Shown here: piece by piece, positions 37,301-49,746 of the stretch
Numbering within the stretch: position 1 is the first letter of the stretch
Layout: every line of letters begins with the position of its first letter
Source: Macrothele yani
Taxonomy: Eukaryota; Arthropoda; Arachnida; Araneae; Macrothelidae
Assembly (NCBI GenBank): GCA_039090855.1
Contig: CM077016.1
Location: forward strand, 52,409,436 to 52,473,435
Direction of reading: 5' to 3'
DNA: 64,000 nucleotides
Program-made: the position numbers and the translations under genes
The notes under the pieces: model-generated
Seen by the model: only the letters and a program-made list of their open reading frames with translations
Told to the model about the DNA's origin: nothing
Databases searched by the model: none

Positions 37301-40300
37301 TTTCCTATCGGGCACTCTAGCCCAAATCTTCTAGCTTCCTATTTCTAAGGGTTGTTGAAGACCTCGGGTCAGACACTCACTTCCTAAAATCCTCTACATA
37401 TGATCTGATATGATGGGCACATTAAGCCGTCGGACCCCGGGTACTTGTCCCCGGTAGTAAATAAGGGCGTCTTCTACCTCACTTCCGTGTGACTTTCCTA
37501 TCGTGCACTCTAGCCCAAATCTCCTAGATTCCTATTTCTAAGGGTTGTTTAAGACCTGGGGTCAGACACTCCCTTCCTAAAATCCTCTACATATGGTCTG
37601 ATCTGATCTGATGGGCACATTAAGCCGTCGGACCCCGGGTACTGGCCTCCCGGTAGTAAATAAGGGCGTCTTCTACCTCGCCTCCGTGTGACTTTCCTAT
37701 CGGGCACTCTAGCCCAAATCTCCTAGCTTCGTATTTCTAAGGGTTGTTTAAGACCTGGGGTCAGACACTCCCTTCCTAAAATCCTCTACATATGATCTGA
37801 TCTGATGCGCACATTAAGCCGTCGGACCCCGGGTACTGGTCCCCCGGTAGTAAATAAGGGCGTCTTCTACCTCGCTTCCGTGTGACTTTCCTGTCGGGCA
37901 CTCTAGCCGAAATCTCCTAGCTTCCTATTTCTAAGGGTTGTTTAAGACCTGGGGTCAGACACTCCCTTCCTAAAATCCTCTACATATGATCTGATCTGAT
38001 GGGCACATTAAGCCGTCGGACCCCGGGTACTGGTCCCCCGGTAGTAGATAAGGGCGTCTTCTACCTCGCCTCCGTGTGACTTTCCTATCGGGCACTCTAG
38101 CCCAAATCTCCTAGTTTCCTATTTCTAAGGGTTGTTTAAGACCTGGGGTCAGACACTCCCTTCCTAAAATCCTCTACATATGATCTGATCTGATGGGCAC
38201 ATTAAGCCGTCGGACCCCGGGTACTGGCCCCCCGGTAGTAAATAAGGGCGTCTTCTACCTCGCTTCCGTGTGACTTTCGTATCGGGCACTCTAGCTCAAA
38301 TCTCCTAGCTTCCTCTTTCTAAGGGTTGTTTAAGACCTTGGGTCAGACAATCCCTTCCTAAAATCATCTACATATGATCTGATCTGATGGGCACATTAAG
38401 CCGCCGGACCCCGGGTACTGGCCCCCCGGTAGTAAATAAGGGCGTCTTCTACCTCGCTTCCGTGTGACTTTCGTATCGGGCACTCTAGCTCAAATCTCCT
38501 AGCTTCCTCTTTCTAAGGGTTGTTTAAGACCTTGGGTCAGACAATCCCTTCCTAAAATCATCTACATATGATCTGATCTGACCTACTAGAGCATTGAATG
38601 GGCACGTTAAGCCGTCGGACCCCGGGTATTGGTCCCCCGGTGATAAATAACGGCGTCTTCTACCTCGCTTCCGTGTGACTTTCCTATCGTTCACTCTAGC
38701 CCAAATCTCCTAGCTTCCTATTTCTAAGGGTTGTTTAAGACCTGGGGTCAGACACTCCCTTCCTAAAATCCTCTACATATGATCTGATCTGATCTGATGG
38801 GCACATTAAGCCGTCGGACCCCGGGTACTGGCCTCCCGGTAGTAAATAAGGGCGTCTTCTACCTCGCCTCCGTGTGACTTTCCTATCGGGCACTCTAGCC
38901 CAAATCTCCTAGCTTCCTATTTCTAAGGGTTGTTTAAGACCTGGGGTCAGACACTCCCTTCCTAAAATCCTCTACATATGATCTGATCTGATGGGCACAT
39001 TAAGCCGTCGGACCCCGGGTACTGGCCCCCCGGTAGTAAATAAGGGCGTCTTCTACCTCGCTTCCGTGTGACTTTCCTATCGGGCACTCTAGCCCAAATC
39101 TCCTAGCTTCCTATTTCTAAGGGTTGTTTAAGACCTGGGGTCAGACACTCCCTTCCTAAAATCCTCTACATATGATCTGATCTGATGGGCACATTAAGCC
39201 GTCGGACCCCGGGTACTGGCCCCCCGGTAGTAAATAAGGGCGTCCTCTACCTAGCTTCCGTGTGACTTTCCTATCGGGCACTCTAGCCCAAATCTTCTAG
39301 CTTCCTATTTCTAAGGGTTGTTGAAGACCTCGGGTCAGACACTCACTTCCTAAAATCCTCTACATATGATCTGATATGATGGGCACATTAAGCCGTCGGA
39401 CCCCGGGTACTTGTCCCCCGGTAGTAAATAAGGGCGTCTTCTACCTCACTTCCGTGTGACTTTCCTATCGTGCACTCTAGCCCAAATCTCCTAGATTCCT
39501 ATTTCTAAGGGTTGTTTAAGACCTGGGGTCAGACACTCCCTTCCTAAAATCCTCTACATATGGTCTGATCTGATCTGATGGGCACATTAAGCCGTCGGAC
39601 CCCGGGTACTGGCCCCCGGTAGTAAATAAGGGCGTCTTCTACCTCGCTTCCGTGGGACTTTCCTATCGGGCACTCTAGCCCAAATCTCCTAGCTTCCTAT
39701 TTCTAAGGGTTGTTTAAGACCTGGGGTCAGACACTCCCTTCCTAAAATCCTCTACATATGATCTGATCTGATGGGCACATTAAGCCGTCGGACCCCGGGT
39801 ACTGGCCCCCGGTAGTAAATAAGGGCGTCTTCTACCTCGCTTCCGTGTGACTTTCGTATCGGGCACTCTAGCTCAAATCTCCTAGCTTCCTCTTTCTAAG
39901 GGTTGTTTAAGACCTTGGGTCAGACAATCCCTTCCTAAAATCATCTACATATGATCTGATCTGACCTACTAGAGCATTGAATGGGCACGTTAAGCCGTCG
40001 GACCCCTGGTACTGACCCCCACCCCCCACCCCGGTAGTAAATAAGGGCGTCTTCTACCTCGCTTCCGTGTGACTTTCCTATCGGGCAATCTCCTAGCTTC
40101 CTATTTCTAAGGGTTGTTTAAGACCTGGGGTCAGACACTCCCTTCCTAAAATCCTCTACATATGATCTGATCTGATGGGCACATTAAGCCGTCGGACCCC
40201 GGGTACTGGTCCCCCGGTAGTAAATAAGGGCGTCTTCTACCTCGCTTCCGTGTGACTTTCCTATCGGGCACTCTAGCCCAAATCTCCTAGCTTCCTATTT

Positions 40301-43300
40301 CTAAGGGTTGTTTAAGACCTGGGGTCAGACACTCCCTTCCTAAAATCCTCTACATATGGTCTGATCTGATCTGATGGGCACATTAAGCCGTCGGACCCCG
40401 GGTACTGGCCCCCCGGTAGTAAATAAGGGCGTCTTCTACCTCGCTTCCGTGGGACTTTCCTATCGGGCACTCTAGCCCAAATCTCCTAGCTTCCTATTTC
40501 TAAGGGTTGTTGAAGACCTCGGGTCAGACACTCACTTCCTAAAATCCTCTACATATGATCTGATATGATGGGCACATTAAGCCGTCGGACCCCGGGTACT
40601 TGTCCCCCGGTAGTAAATAAGGGCGTCTTCTACCTCACTTCCGTGTGACTTTCCTATCGTGCACTCTAGCCCAAATCTCCTAGATTCCTATTTCTAAGGG
40701 TTGTTTAAGACCTGGGGTCAGACACTCCCTTCCTAAAATCCTCTACATATGGTCTGATCTGATCTGATGGGCACATTAAGCCGTCGGACCCCGGGTACTG
40801 GTCCCCGGTAGTAAATAAGGGCGTCTTCTACCTCGCCTCCGTGTGACTTTCCTATCGGGCACTCTAGCCCAAATCTCCTAGTTTCCTATTTCTAAGGGTT
40901 GTTTAAGACCTGGGGTCAGACACTCCCTTCCTAAAATCCTCTACATATGATCTGATCTGATGGGCACATTAAGCCGTCGGACCCCGGGTACTGGCCCCCG
41001 GTACTAAATAAGGGCGTCTTCTACCTCGCTTCCGTGTGACTTTCGTATCGGGCACTCTAGCTCAAATCTCCTAGCTTCCTCTTTCTAAGGGTTGTTTAAG
41101 ACCTTGGGTCAGACAATCCCTTCCTAAAATCATCTACATATGATCTGATCTGATGGGCACATTAAGCCGCCGGACCCCGGGTACTGGCCCCCGGTAGTAA
41201 ATAAGGGCGTCTTCTACCTCGCTTCCGTGTGACTTTCGTATCGGGCACTCTAGCTCAAATCTCCTAGCTTCCTCTTTCTAAGGGTTGTTTAAGACCTTGG
41301 GTCAGACAATCCCTTCCTAAAATCATCTACATATGATCTGATCTGACCTACTAGAGCATTGAATGGGCACGTTAAGCCGTCGGACCCCGGGTATTGGTCC
41401 CCCGGTGATAAATAACGGCGTCTTCTACCTCGCTTCCGTGTGACTTTCCTATCGTTCACTCTAGCCCAAATCTCCTAGCTTCCTATTTCTAAGGGTTGTT
41501 TAAGACCTGGGGTCAGACACTCCCTTCCTAAAATCCTCTACATATGATCTGATCTGATCTGATGGGCACATTAAGCCGTCGGACCCCGGGTACTGGCCTC
41601 CCGGTAGTAAATAAGGGCGTCTTCTACCTCGCCTCCGTGTGACTTTCCTATCGGGCACTCTAGCCCAAATCTCCTAGCTTCCTATTTCTAAGGGTTGTTT
41701 AAGACCTGGGGTCAGACACTCCCTTCCTAAAATCCTCTACATATGATCTGATCTGATGGGCACATTAAGCCGTCGGACCCCGGGTACTGGCCCCCCCGGT
41801 AGTAAATAAGGGCGTCTTCTACCTCGCTTCCGTGTGACTTTCCTATCGGGCACTCTAGCCCAAATCTCCTAGCTTCCTATTTCTAAGGGTTGTTTAAGAC
41901 CTGGGGTCAGACACTCCCTTCCTAAAATCCTCTACATATGATCTGATCTGATGGGCACATTAAGCCGTCGGACCCCGGGTACTGGCCCCCCGGTAGTAAA
42001 TAAGGGCGTCCTCTACCTAGCTTCCGTGTGACTTTCCTATCGGGCACTCTAGCCCAAATCTTCTAGCTTCCTATTTCTAAGGGTTGTTGAAGACCTCGGG
42101 TCAGACACTCACTTCCTAAAATCCTCTACATATGATCTGATATGATGGGCACATTAAGCCGTCGGACCCCGGGTACTTGTCCCCCGGTAGTAAATAAGGG
42201 CGTCTTCTACCTCACTTCCGTGTGACTTTCCTATCGTGCACTCTAGCCCAAATCTCCTAGATTCCTATTTCTAAGGGTTGTTTAAGACCTGGGGTCAGAC
42301 ACTCCCTTCCTAAAATCCTCTACATATGGTCTGATCTGATCTGATGGGCACATTAAGCCGTCGGACCCCGGGTACTGGCCCCCCGGTAGTAAATAAGGGC
42401 GTCTTCTACCTCGCTTCCGTGTGACTTTCCTATCGGGCACTCTAGCCCAAATCTCCTAGCTTCGTATTTCTAAGGGTTGTTTAAGACCTGGGGTCAGACA
42501 CTCCCTTCCTAAAATCCTCTACATATGATCTGATCTGATGCGCACATTAAGCCGTCGGACCCCGGGTACTGGTCCCCCGGTAGTAAATAAGGGCGTCTTC
42601 TACCTCGCTTCCGTGTGACTTTCGTATCGGGCACTCTAGCTCAAATCTCCTAGCTTCCTCTTTCTAAGGGTTGTTTAAGACCTTGGGTCAGACAATCCCT
42701 TCCTAAAATCATCTACATATGATCTGATCTGACCTACTAGAGCATTGAATGGGCACGTTAAGCCGTCGGACCCCTGGTACTGACCCCACCCCCCCACCCC
42801 GGTAGTAAATAAGGGCGTCTTCTACCTCGCTTCCGTGTGACTTTCCTATCGGGCAATCTCCTAGCTTCCTATTTCTAAGGGTTGTTTAAGACCTGGGGTC
42901 AGACACTCCCTTCCTAAAATCCTCTACATATGATCTGATCTGATGGGCACATTAAGCCGTCGGACCCCGGGTACTGGTCCCCCGGTAGTAAATAAGGGCG
43001 TCTTCTACCTCGCTTCCGTGTGACTTTCCTATCGGGCACTCTAGCCCAAATCTCCTAGCTTCCTATTTCTAAGGGTTGTTTAAGACCTGGGGTCAGACAC
43101 TCCCTTCCTAAAATCCTCTACATATGGTCTGATCTGATCTGATGGGCACATTAAGCCGTCGGACCCCGGGTACTGGCCCCCCGGTAGTAAATAAGGGCGT
43201 CTTCTACCTCAAGCTTCCGTGGGACTTTCCTATCGGGCACTCTAGCCCAAATCTCCTAGCTTCCTATTTCTAAGGGTTGTTGAAGACCTCGGGTCAGACA

Positions 43301-46300
43301 CTCACTTCCTAAAATCCTCTACATATGATCTGATATGATGGGCACATTAAGCCGTCGGACCCCGGGTACTTGTCCCCCGGTAGTAAATAAGGGCGTCTTC
43401 TACCTCACTTCCGTGTGACTTTCCTATCGTGCACTCTAGCCCAAATCTCCTAGATTCCTATTTCTAAGGGTTGTTTAAGACCTGGGGTCAGACACTCCCT
43501 TCCTAAAATCCTCTACATATGGTCTGATCTGATCTGATGGGCACATTAAGCCGTCGGACCCCGGGTACTGGTCCCCCGGTAGTAAATAAGGGCGTCTTCT
43601 ACCTCGCCTCCGTGTGACTTTCCTATCGGGCACTCTAGCCCAAATCTCCTAGTTTCCTATTTCTAAGGGTTGTTTAAGACCTGGGGTCAGACACTCCCTT
43701 CCTAAAATCCTCTACATATGATCTGATCTGATGGGCACATTAAGCCGTCGGACCCCGGGTACTGGCCCCCCGGTACTAAATAAGGGCGTCTTCTACCTCG
43801 CTTCCGTGTGACTTTCGTATCGGGCACTCTAGCTCAAATCTCCTAGCTTCCTCTTTCTAAGGGTTGTTTAAGACCTTGGGTCAGACAATCCCTTCCTAAA
43901 ATCATCTACATATGATCTGATCTGATGGGCACATTAAGCCGCCGGACCCCGGGTACTGGCCCCCGGTAGTAAATAAGGGCGTCTTCTACCTCGCTTCCGT
44001 GTGACTTTCGTATCGGGCACTCTAGCTCAAATCTCCTAGCTTCCTCTTTCTAAGGGTTGTTTAAGACCTTGGGTCAGACAATCCCTTCCTAAAATCATCT
44101 ACATATGATCTGATCTGACCTACTAGAGCATTGAATGGGCACGTTAAGCCGTCGGACCCCGGGTATTGGTCCCCCGGTGATAAATAACGGCGTCTTCTAC
44201 CTCGCTTCCGTGTGACTTTCCTATCGTTCACTCTAGCCCAAATCTCCTAGCTTCCTATTTCTAAGGGTTGTTTAAGACCTGGGGTCAGACACTCCCTTCC
44301 TAAAATCCTCTACATATGATCTGATCTGATCTGATGGGCACATTAAGCCGTCGGACCCCGGGTACTGGCCTCCCGGTAGTAAATAAGGGCGTCTTCTACC
44401 TCGCCTCCGTGTGACTTTCCTATCGGGCACTCTAGCCCAAATCTCCTAGCTTCCTATTTCTAAGGGTTGTTTAAGACCTGGGGTCAGACACTCCCTTCCT
44501 AAAATCCTCTACATATGATCTGATCTGATGGGCACATTAAGCCGTCGGACCCCGGGTACTGGCCCCCCCGGTAGTAAATAAGGGCGTCTTCTACCTCGCT
44601 TCCGTGTGACTTTCCTATCGGGCACTCTAGCCCAAATCTCCTAGCTTCCTATTTCTAAGGGTTGTTTAAGACCTGGGGTCAGACACTCCCTTCCTAAAAT
44701 CCTCTACATATGATCTGATCTGATGGGCACATTAAGCCGTCGGACCCCGGGTACTGGCCCCCCGGTAGTAAATAAGGGCGTCCTCTACCTAGCTTCCGTG
44801 TGACTTTCCTATCGGGCACTCTAGCCCAAATCTTCTAGCTTCCTATTTCTAAGGGTTGTTGAAGACCTCGGGTCAGACACTCACTTCCTAAAATCCTCTA
44901 CATATGATCTGATATGATGGGCACATTAAGCCGTCGGACCCCGGGTACTTGTCCCCCGGTAGTAAATAAGGGCGTCTTCTACCTCACTTCCGTGTGACTT
45001 TCCTATCGTGCACTCTAGCCCAAATCTCCTAGATTCCTATTTCTAAGGGTTGTTTAAGACCTGGGGTCAGACACTCCCTTCCTAAAATCCTCTACATATG
45101 GTCTGATCTGATCTGATGGGCACATTAAGCCGTCGGACCCCGGGTACTGGCCCCCGGTAGTAAATAAGGGCGTCTTCTACCTCGCTTCCGTGTGACTTTC
45201 CTATCGGGCACTCTAGCCCAAATCTCCTAGCTTCGTATTTCTAAGGGTTGTTTAAGACCTGGGGTCAGACACTCCTTCCTAAAATCCTCTACATATGATC
45301 TGATCTGATGCGCACATTAAGCCGTCGGACCCCGGGTACTGGTCCCCCGGTAGTAAATAAGGGCGTCTTCTACCTCGCTTCCGTGTGACTTTCCTGTCGG
45401 GCACTCTAGCCGAAATCTCCTAGCTTCCTATTTCAAAGGGTTGTTTAAGACCTGGGGTCAGACACTCCCTTCCTAAAATCCTCTACATATGATCTGATCT
45501 GATGGGCACATTAAGCCGTCGGACCCCGGGTACTGGTCCCCCGGTAGTAAATAAGGGCGTCTTCTACCTCGCCTCCGTGTGACTTTCCTATCGGGCACTC
45601 TAGCCCAAATCTCCTAGTTTCCTATTTCTAAGGGTTGTTTAAGACCTGGGGTCAGACACTCCCTTCCTAAAATCCTCTACATATGATCTGATCTGATGGG
45701 CACATTAAGCCGTCGGACCCCGGGTACTGGCCCCCGGTAGTAAATAAGGGCGTCTTCTACCTCGCTTCCGTGTGACTTTCGTATCGGGCACTCTAGCTCA
45801 AATCTCCTAGCTTCCTCTTTCTAAGAGTTGTTTAAGACCTGGGGTCAGACAATCCCTTCCTAAAATCATCTACATATGATCTGATCTGATGGGCACATTA
45901 AGCCGCCGGACCCCGGGTACTGGCCCCCCGGTAGTAAATAAGGGCGTCTTCTACCTCGCTTCCGTGTGACTTTCGTATCGGGCACTCTAGCTCAAATCTC
46001 CTAGCTTCCTCTTTCTAAGGGTTGTTTAAGACCTTGGGTCAGACAATCCCTTCCTAAAATCATCTACATATGATCTGATCTGACCTACTAGAGCATTGAA
46101 TGGGCACGTTAAGCCGTCGGACCCCGGGTATTGGTCCCCCGGTGATAAATAACGGCGTCTTCTACCTCGTTTCCGTGTGACTTTCCTATCGTTCACTCTA
46201 GCCCAAATCTCCTAGCTTCCTATTTCTAAGGGTTGTTTAAGACCTGGGGTCAGACACTCCCTTCCTAAAATCCTCTACATATGATCTGATCTGATCTGAT

Positions 46301-47918
46301 GGGCACATTAAGCCGTCGGACCCCGGGTACTGGCCTCCCGGTAGTAAATAAGGGCGTCTTCTACCTCGCCTCCGTGTGACTTTCCTATCGGGCACTCTAG
46401 CCCAAATCTCCTAGCTTCCTATTTCTAAGGGTTGTTTAAGACCTGGGGTCAGACACTTCCTTCCTAAAATCCTCTACATATGATCTGATCTGATGGGCAC
46501 ATTAAGCCGTCGGACCCCGGGTACTGGCCCTCCGGTAGTAAATAAGGGCGTCTTTTAGCTCGCTTCCGTGGGACTTTCCTATCGGGCACTCTAGCCCAAA
46601 TCTCCTAGATTCCTATTTCTAAGGGTTGTTTAAGACCTGGGGTCAGACACTCCCTTCCTAAAATCCTCTACATATGGTCTGATCCGATCTGATGGGCACA
46701 TTAAGCCGTCGGACCCCGGGTACTGGCCCCCCGGTAGTAAATAAGGGCGTCTTCTACCTCGCTTCCGTGGGACTTTCCTATCGGGCACTCTAGCCCAAAT
46801 CTCCTAGCTTCCTATTTCTAAGGGTTGTTTAAGACCTGGGGTCAGACACTCCCTTCCTAAAATCCTCTACATATGATCTGATCTGATGGGCACATTAAGC
46901 CGTCGGACCCCGGGTACTGGTCCCCCGGTAGTAAATAAGGGCGTCTTCTACCTCGCTTCCGTGTGACTTTCCTATCGGGCACTCTAGCCCAAATCTCTTA
47001 GCTTCCTATTTCTAAGGGTTGTTTAAGACCTGGGGTCAGACACTCCCTTCCTAAAATCCTCTACATATGATCTGATCTGATCTGATGGGCACATTAAGCC
47101 GTCGGACCCCGGATACTGGCCCCCGGTAGTAAATAAGGGCGTCTTCTACCTCGCTTCCGTGTGACTTTCCTATCGGGCACTCTAGCCAAAATCTCCTAGC
47201 TTCCTATTTCTAAGGGTTGTTTAAGACCTGGGGTCAGACACTCCCTTCCTAAAATCCTCTACATATGATCTGATAGGCACGTTAAGCCGTCGGACCTCGG
47301 GTACTGGCCCCCGGTAGTAAATAAGGGCGTCTTCTACCTCGCTTCCGTGTGACTTTCGTATCGGGCACTCTAGCTCAAATCTCCTAGCTTCCTCTTTCTA
47401 AGGGTTGTTTAAGACCTGGGGTCAGACACTCCCTTCCTAAAATCCTCTACATATGGTCTGATCTGATCTGATGGGCACATTAAGCCGTCGGACCCCGGGT
47501 ACTGGCCCCCGGTAGTAAATAAGGGCGTCTTCTACCTCGCTTCCGTGGGACTTTCCTATCGGGCACTCTAGCCCAAATCTCCTAGCTTCCTATTTCTAAG
47601 GGTTGTTTAAGACCTGGGGTCAGACACTCCCTTCCTAAAATCCTCTACATATGATCTGATCTGATGGGCACATTAAGCCGTCGGACCCCGGGTACTGGCC
47701 CCCCGGTAGTAAATAAGGGCGTCTTCTACCTCGCTTCCGTGTGACTTTCGTATCGGGCACTCTAGCTCAAATCTCCTAGCTTCCTCTTTCTAAGGGTTGT
47801 TTAAGACCTTGGGTCAGACAATCCCTTCCTAAAATCATCTACATATGATCTGATCTGATCTACTAGAGCATTGAATGGGCACGTTAAGCCGTCGGACCCC
47901 GGGTATTGGTCCCCCGGT
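28351..47918 (+). repeat. Higher-order repeats, right part (14- and 10-monomer units)
   Basis: The variant TGATAAATAACGGCG marks unit starts at 28351, 31099, 33863, 36658, 38641, 41406, 44178, 46143 and 47918. The spacings are 2748, 2764, 2795, 1983, 2765, 2772, 1965 and 1775 bp. Where I counted, these are 14 monomers (~2.75-2.80 kb), 10 monomers (36658-38641) and 9 monomers (last). Inside each unit the same order of variant monomers is visible, for example TTTCGTATCGGGCACTC, CCTCTACCTAGCTTCC, CTCACTTCCGTGTG and TGGGACTTTCC types. Confidence 0.88.
31099..46142 (+). repeat. Two copies of a ~7.5-kb super-unit
   Basis: The unit order 14+14+10 monomers occurs twice in succession: 31099-38640 (7542 bp) and 38641-46142 (7502 bp). 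The second-level markers also repeat. The expanded C/A tract (GACCCCCACCCCC type) is at about 32475, 35238, 40014 and 42783, always ~1.375 kb into a 14-monomer unit. Confidence 0.8.
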
Positions 47919-48064
47919 GATAAATAACGGCGTCTTCTACCTCGCTTCCGTGTGACTTTCCTATCGGGCACTCTAGCCCAAATCACCTAGCTTCCTATTT
48001 CAAAGGGTTGTTTAAGACCTGGGGTCAGACACTCCCTTCCTAAAATCCTGTACATATGATCTGA

Positions 48065-48078
48065 TCTATGTGCTACCT
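48065..48078. repeat. Right target-site duplication of the SINE-B satellite
   Basis: Second copy of TCTATGTGCTACCT (see 13972-13985), directly following the final CATATGATCTGA tail. Beyond it is ordinary non-satellite sequence. Confidence 0.9.
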
Positions 48079-48912
48079 AGAAAGTAAACGTTCAAATGCA
48101 TCAAACGAGAGTTTGTTGTTTGAATATGTTATTGACAGTTGACTCTGAAGAATTCAAAAAGACTAGACAAATCAAACTTTCATGTAGTCTTATTATCATA
48201 CCTTTGTCATCCGTATACTGATCACCAGTCCTTGATTGCGTATACGCAGCAGGCGCGATGCTATGGACACCCCCCCCCCCCCCAATATTTAAGCAGTTTG
48301 AACACATGGCGAGTGGAGCCATGTAAGATTTAAGGGAACTTAAATAAAAGTACGTGAATTTTTAGAATTCACAGAAATTGTATGTGAAATGAATGTTAAA
48401 TCTAGTGTTGTATTAATGTTCTGCAAAACGGAGGGAATTTCCTGAGCGAATGTCTACAAGCGAGTAGTAGGAAGACAGCAACCATTTTCCCAATTATAGT
48501 TTAAGAAGACGGGATATTCCTTGTCAGATTACAAATGAAAAATCCTAAACCGCTTTAAGACAGCAAATATTAAGAATCTTTAAAAAATTACGTAAGTTAA
48601 CTAAAATTGCAAGAAATAGCTTGTTAAAAAGGGCAACGGAGATTCGCATCCATGGTACCCAGTACTACATACAACTGAATAAATATTAGGTACAGTATGT
48701 ACATGAAAGGTTTTTTTATGCTGGGGATAACGACATCAGAATCTGTACCCTTCCCTGTACGGCACTTAGCCCACACACTTCCGAATTTCTTGGGTTGCCA
48801 CTGGTATGCAGATAGCTACTCAAAACTGGCAGACAGTCAAACTAAACACAACCAAACTGGAACGAGCGCACGACGAGTTTGGCAATACAGTACTGGTTGA
48901 AAATAACAGAGT
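48079..48912. other. Right flank of the satellite, no gene seen
   Basis: AT-rich, apparently single-copy within the window, with a C-run near 48270-48283. No reading frame with recognisable motifs. Confidence 0.45.
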
Positions 48913-49130
48913 GCCGCCCCGTTGGCACAGTGGTCTAAGCGATGGCCTATGATCATTCGTCCAAAACGGGTCCGGATTCGAATCCCGGTGAGGCATGGAT
49001 GTTTGTCCTACCGTCACTGGCTCTCTCCCTTTCTTGGAGCCAGTGACCCTAAATTAAGGACGGGCGACTGCTTATAGCCCACTGAGTTGCTCACGGTTTT
49101 CGTTAAGCCTCCAATATAAAAAAAAAAAAA
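48913..49130 (+). repeat. SINE-A copy 6
   Basis: Full-length, plus orientation: GCCGCCCCGTTGGCACAGTGG (boxes A and B) through to GTTGCTCACGG and an A-tail at 49118-49130. Confidence 0.93.
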
Positions 49131-49239
49131 GTTTAAACTTTCTGTTCTGACAAATTTAGGCGATATTTTAAAAGGCGGGCCCACTGGATTTTACGAAATT
49201 TAAGCAGCCCAGAAAGTCCATTTTAGTAGAAGTTCAGTC

Positions 49240-49287
49240 TATATATATATATATATTTATTTATTTATTTATTTATTTATTTATTTG
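49240..49287. repeat. (TA)n then (TTTA)n microsatellite
   Basis: TA repeats to about 49257, followed by TTTA repeats. Confidence 0.95.
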
Positions 49288-49318
49288 AACAATAAAATAC
49301 GTGGGAGATAGGCAATGT

Positions 49319-49500
49319 ATATTAAGACTAAGTCCTCTATAGTACTGTTATACACGTTGTTAAATACATGAACCCAGAAATGACAAGTTGACTTCGGTGT
49401 GTATTATAAACATTACATTATCATCGAAGTCAACGTGTGATTTCTGGGCTCATGTACTACAACGTGTATAACAGTACTATAGAAGACTTTGTCCTAATAT
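49319..49500. repeat. Foldback element with ~80-bp arms
   Basis: Left arm 49319-49397 and right arm 49423-49500 are about 85-90% complementary (TATAGTACTGTTATACACGT pairs with ACGTGTATAACAGTACTATA), with a 25-base loop. No coding potential. It resembles a foldback MITE; the perfect 20-bp core would also form a stable hairpin RNA. Confidence 0.8.
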
Positions 49501-49695
49501 AAATTGCAGAGAGTCCATTCTATTTCACTGTTCTTCTTAAAGACATTTCAGACGGAGGAAATATTTCACACTCTTTCTGTGTTCACATGATTTTCTCGAA
49601 ATATCTTGAGCCGTGGCTTTGGGAAAGTTCACTGGTTATTAGAGCCGCAGATTGTCAACCTAATTGTTGCATTTTCAAAGCCTGCAGTAGTCCTG

Positions 49696-49746
49696 TTTTT
49701 TTTTTTTTGTTTTTTTTTTTTTTGAGGTTTAACGACCACCGTGAGC
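49696..49746 (-). repeat. SINE-A copy 7, tail side, split by a LINE
   Basis: The T-run, GAGGTTTAACGACCACCGTG and AGC of a minus-orientation SINE-A. The rest of the same copy resumes at 51897 with AGCAACTCAATGGGC, so the LINE between them landed in this SINE. Confidence 0.8.

Larger units (their letters stand above)
14072..48064 (+). repeat. 34-kb satellite built from SINE-B body and tail
   Basis: About 175 head-to-tail monomers of ~189-198 bp. Each begins GGGCACATTAAGCCGTCGGA (or GGGCACGTTAAG), has a variable C-run before GGTAGTAAATAAGGGCGTC, then CCGTGTGACTTTCC, CCCAAATCTCCTAGCTTCC, GGGTTGTTTAAGACC, and ends CATATGATCT plus one to three CTGAT units. This is the SINE-B body and tail in the same orientation as the head at 13986. 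Stops in all frames in every monomer exclude coding. Named sequence variants recur in order, forming higher-order repeats. No head sequence occurs inside the array. Confidence 0.97.

Noticed and set aside
14072..48064. CENP-B-box-type centromeric satellite
   Set aside because: The closest stretch (TTTCGTATCGGGC) does not have the TTCG-to-CGGG spacing of the CENP-B box. The monomer is clearly a SINE body, and centromere function cannot be read from the sequence.
13972..48078. CRISPR array
   Set aside because: The whole ~190-198-bp unit is repeated with no unique spacers, it is far longer than CRISPR repeats, and the context is eukaryotic with SINE structure.
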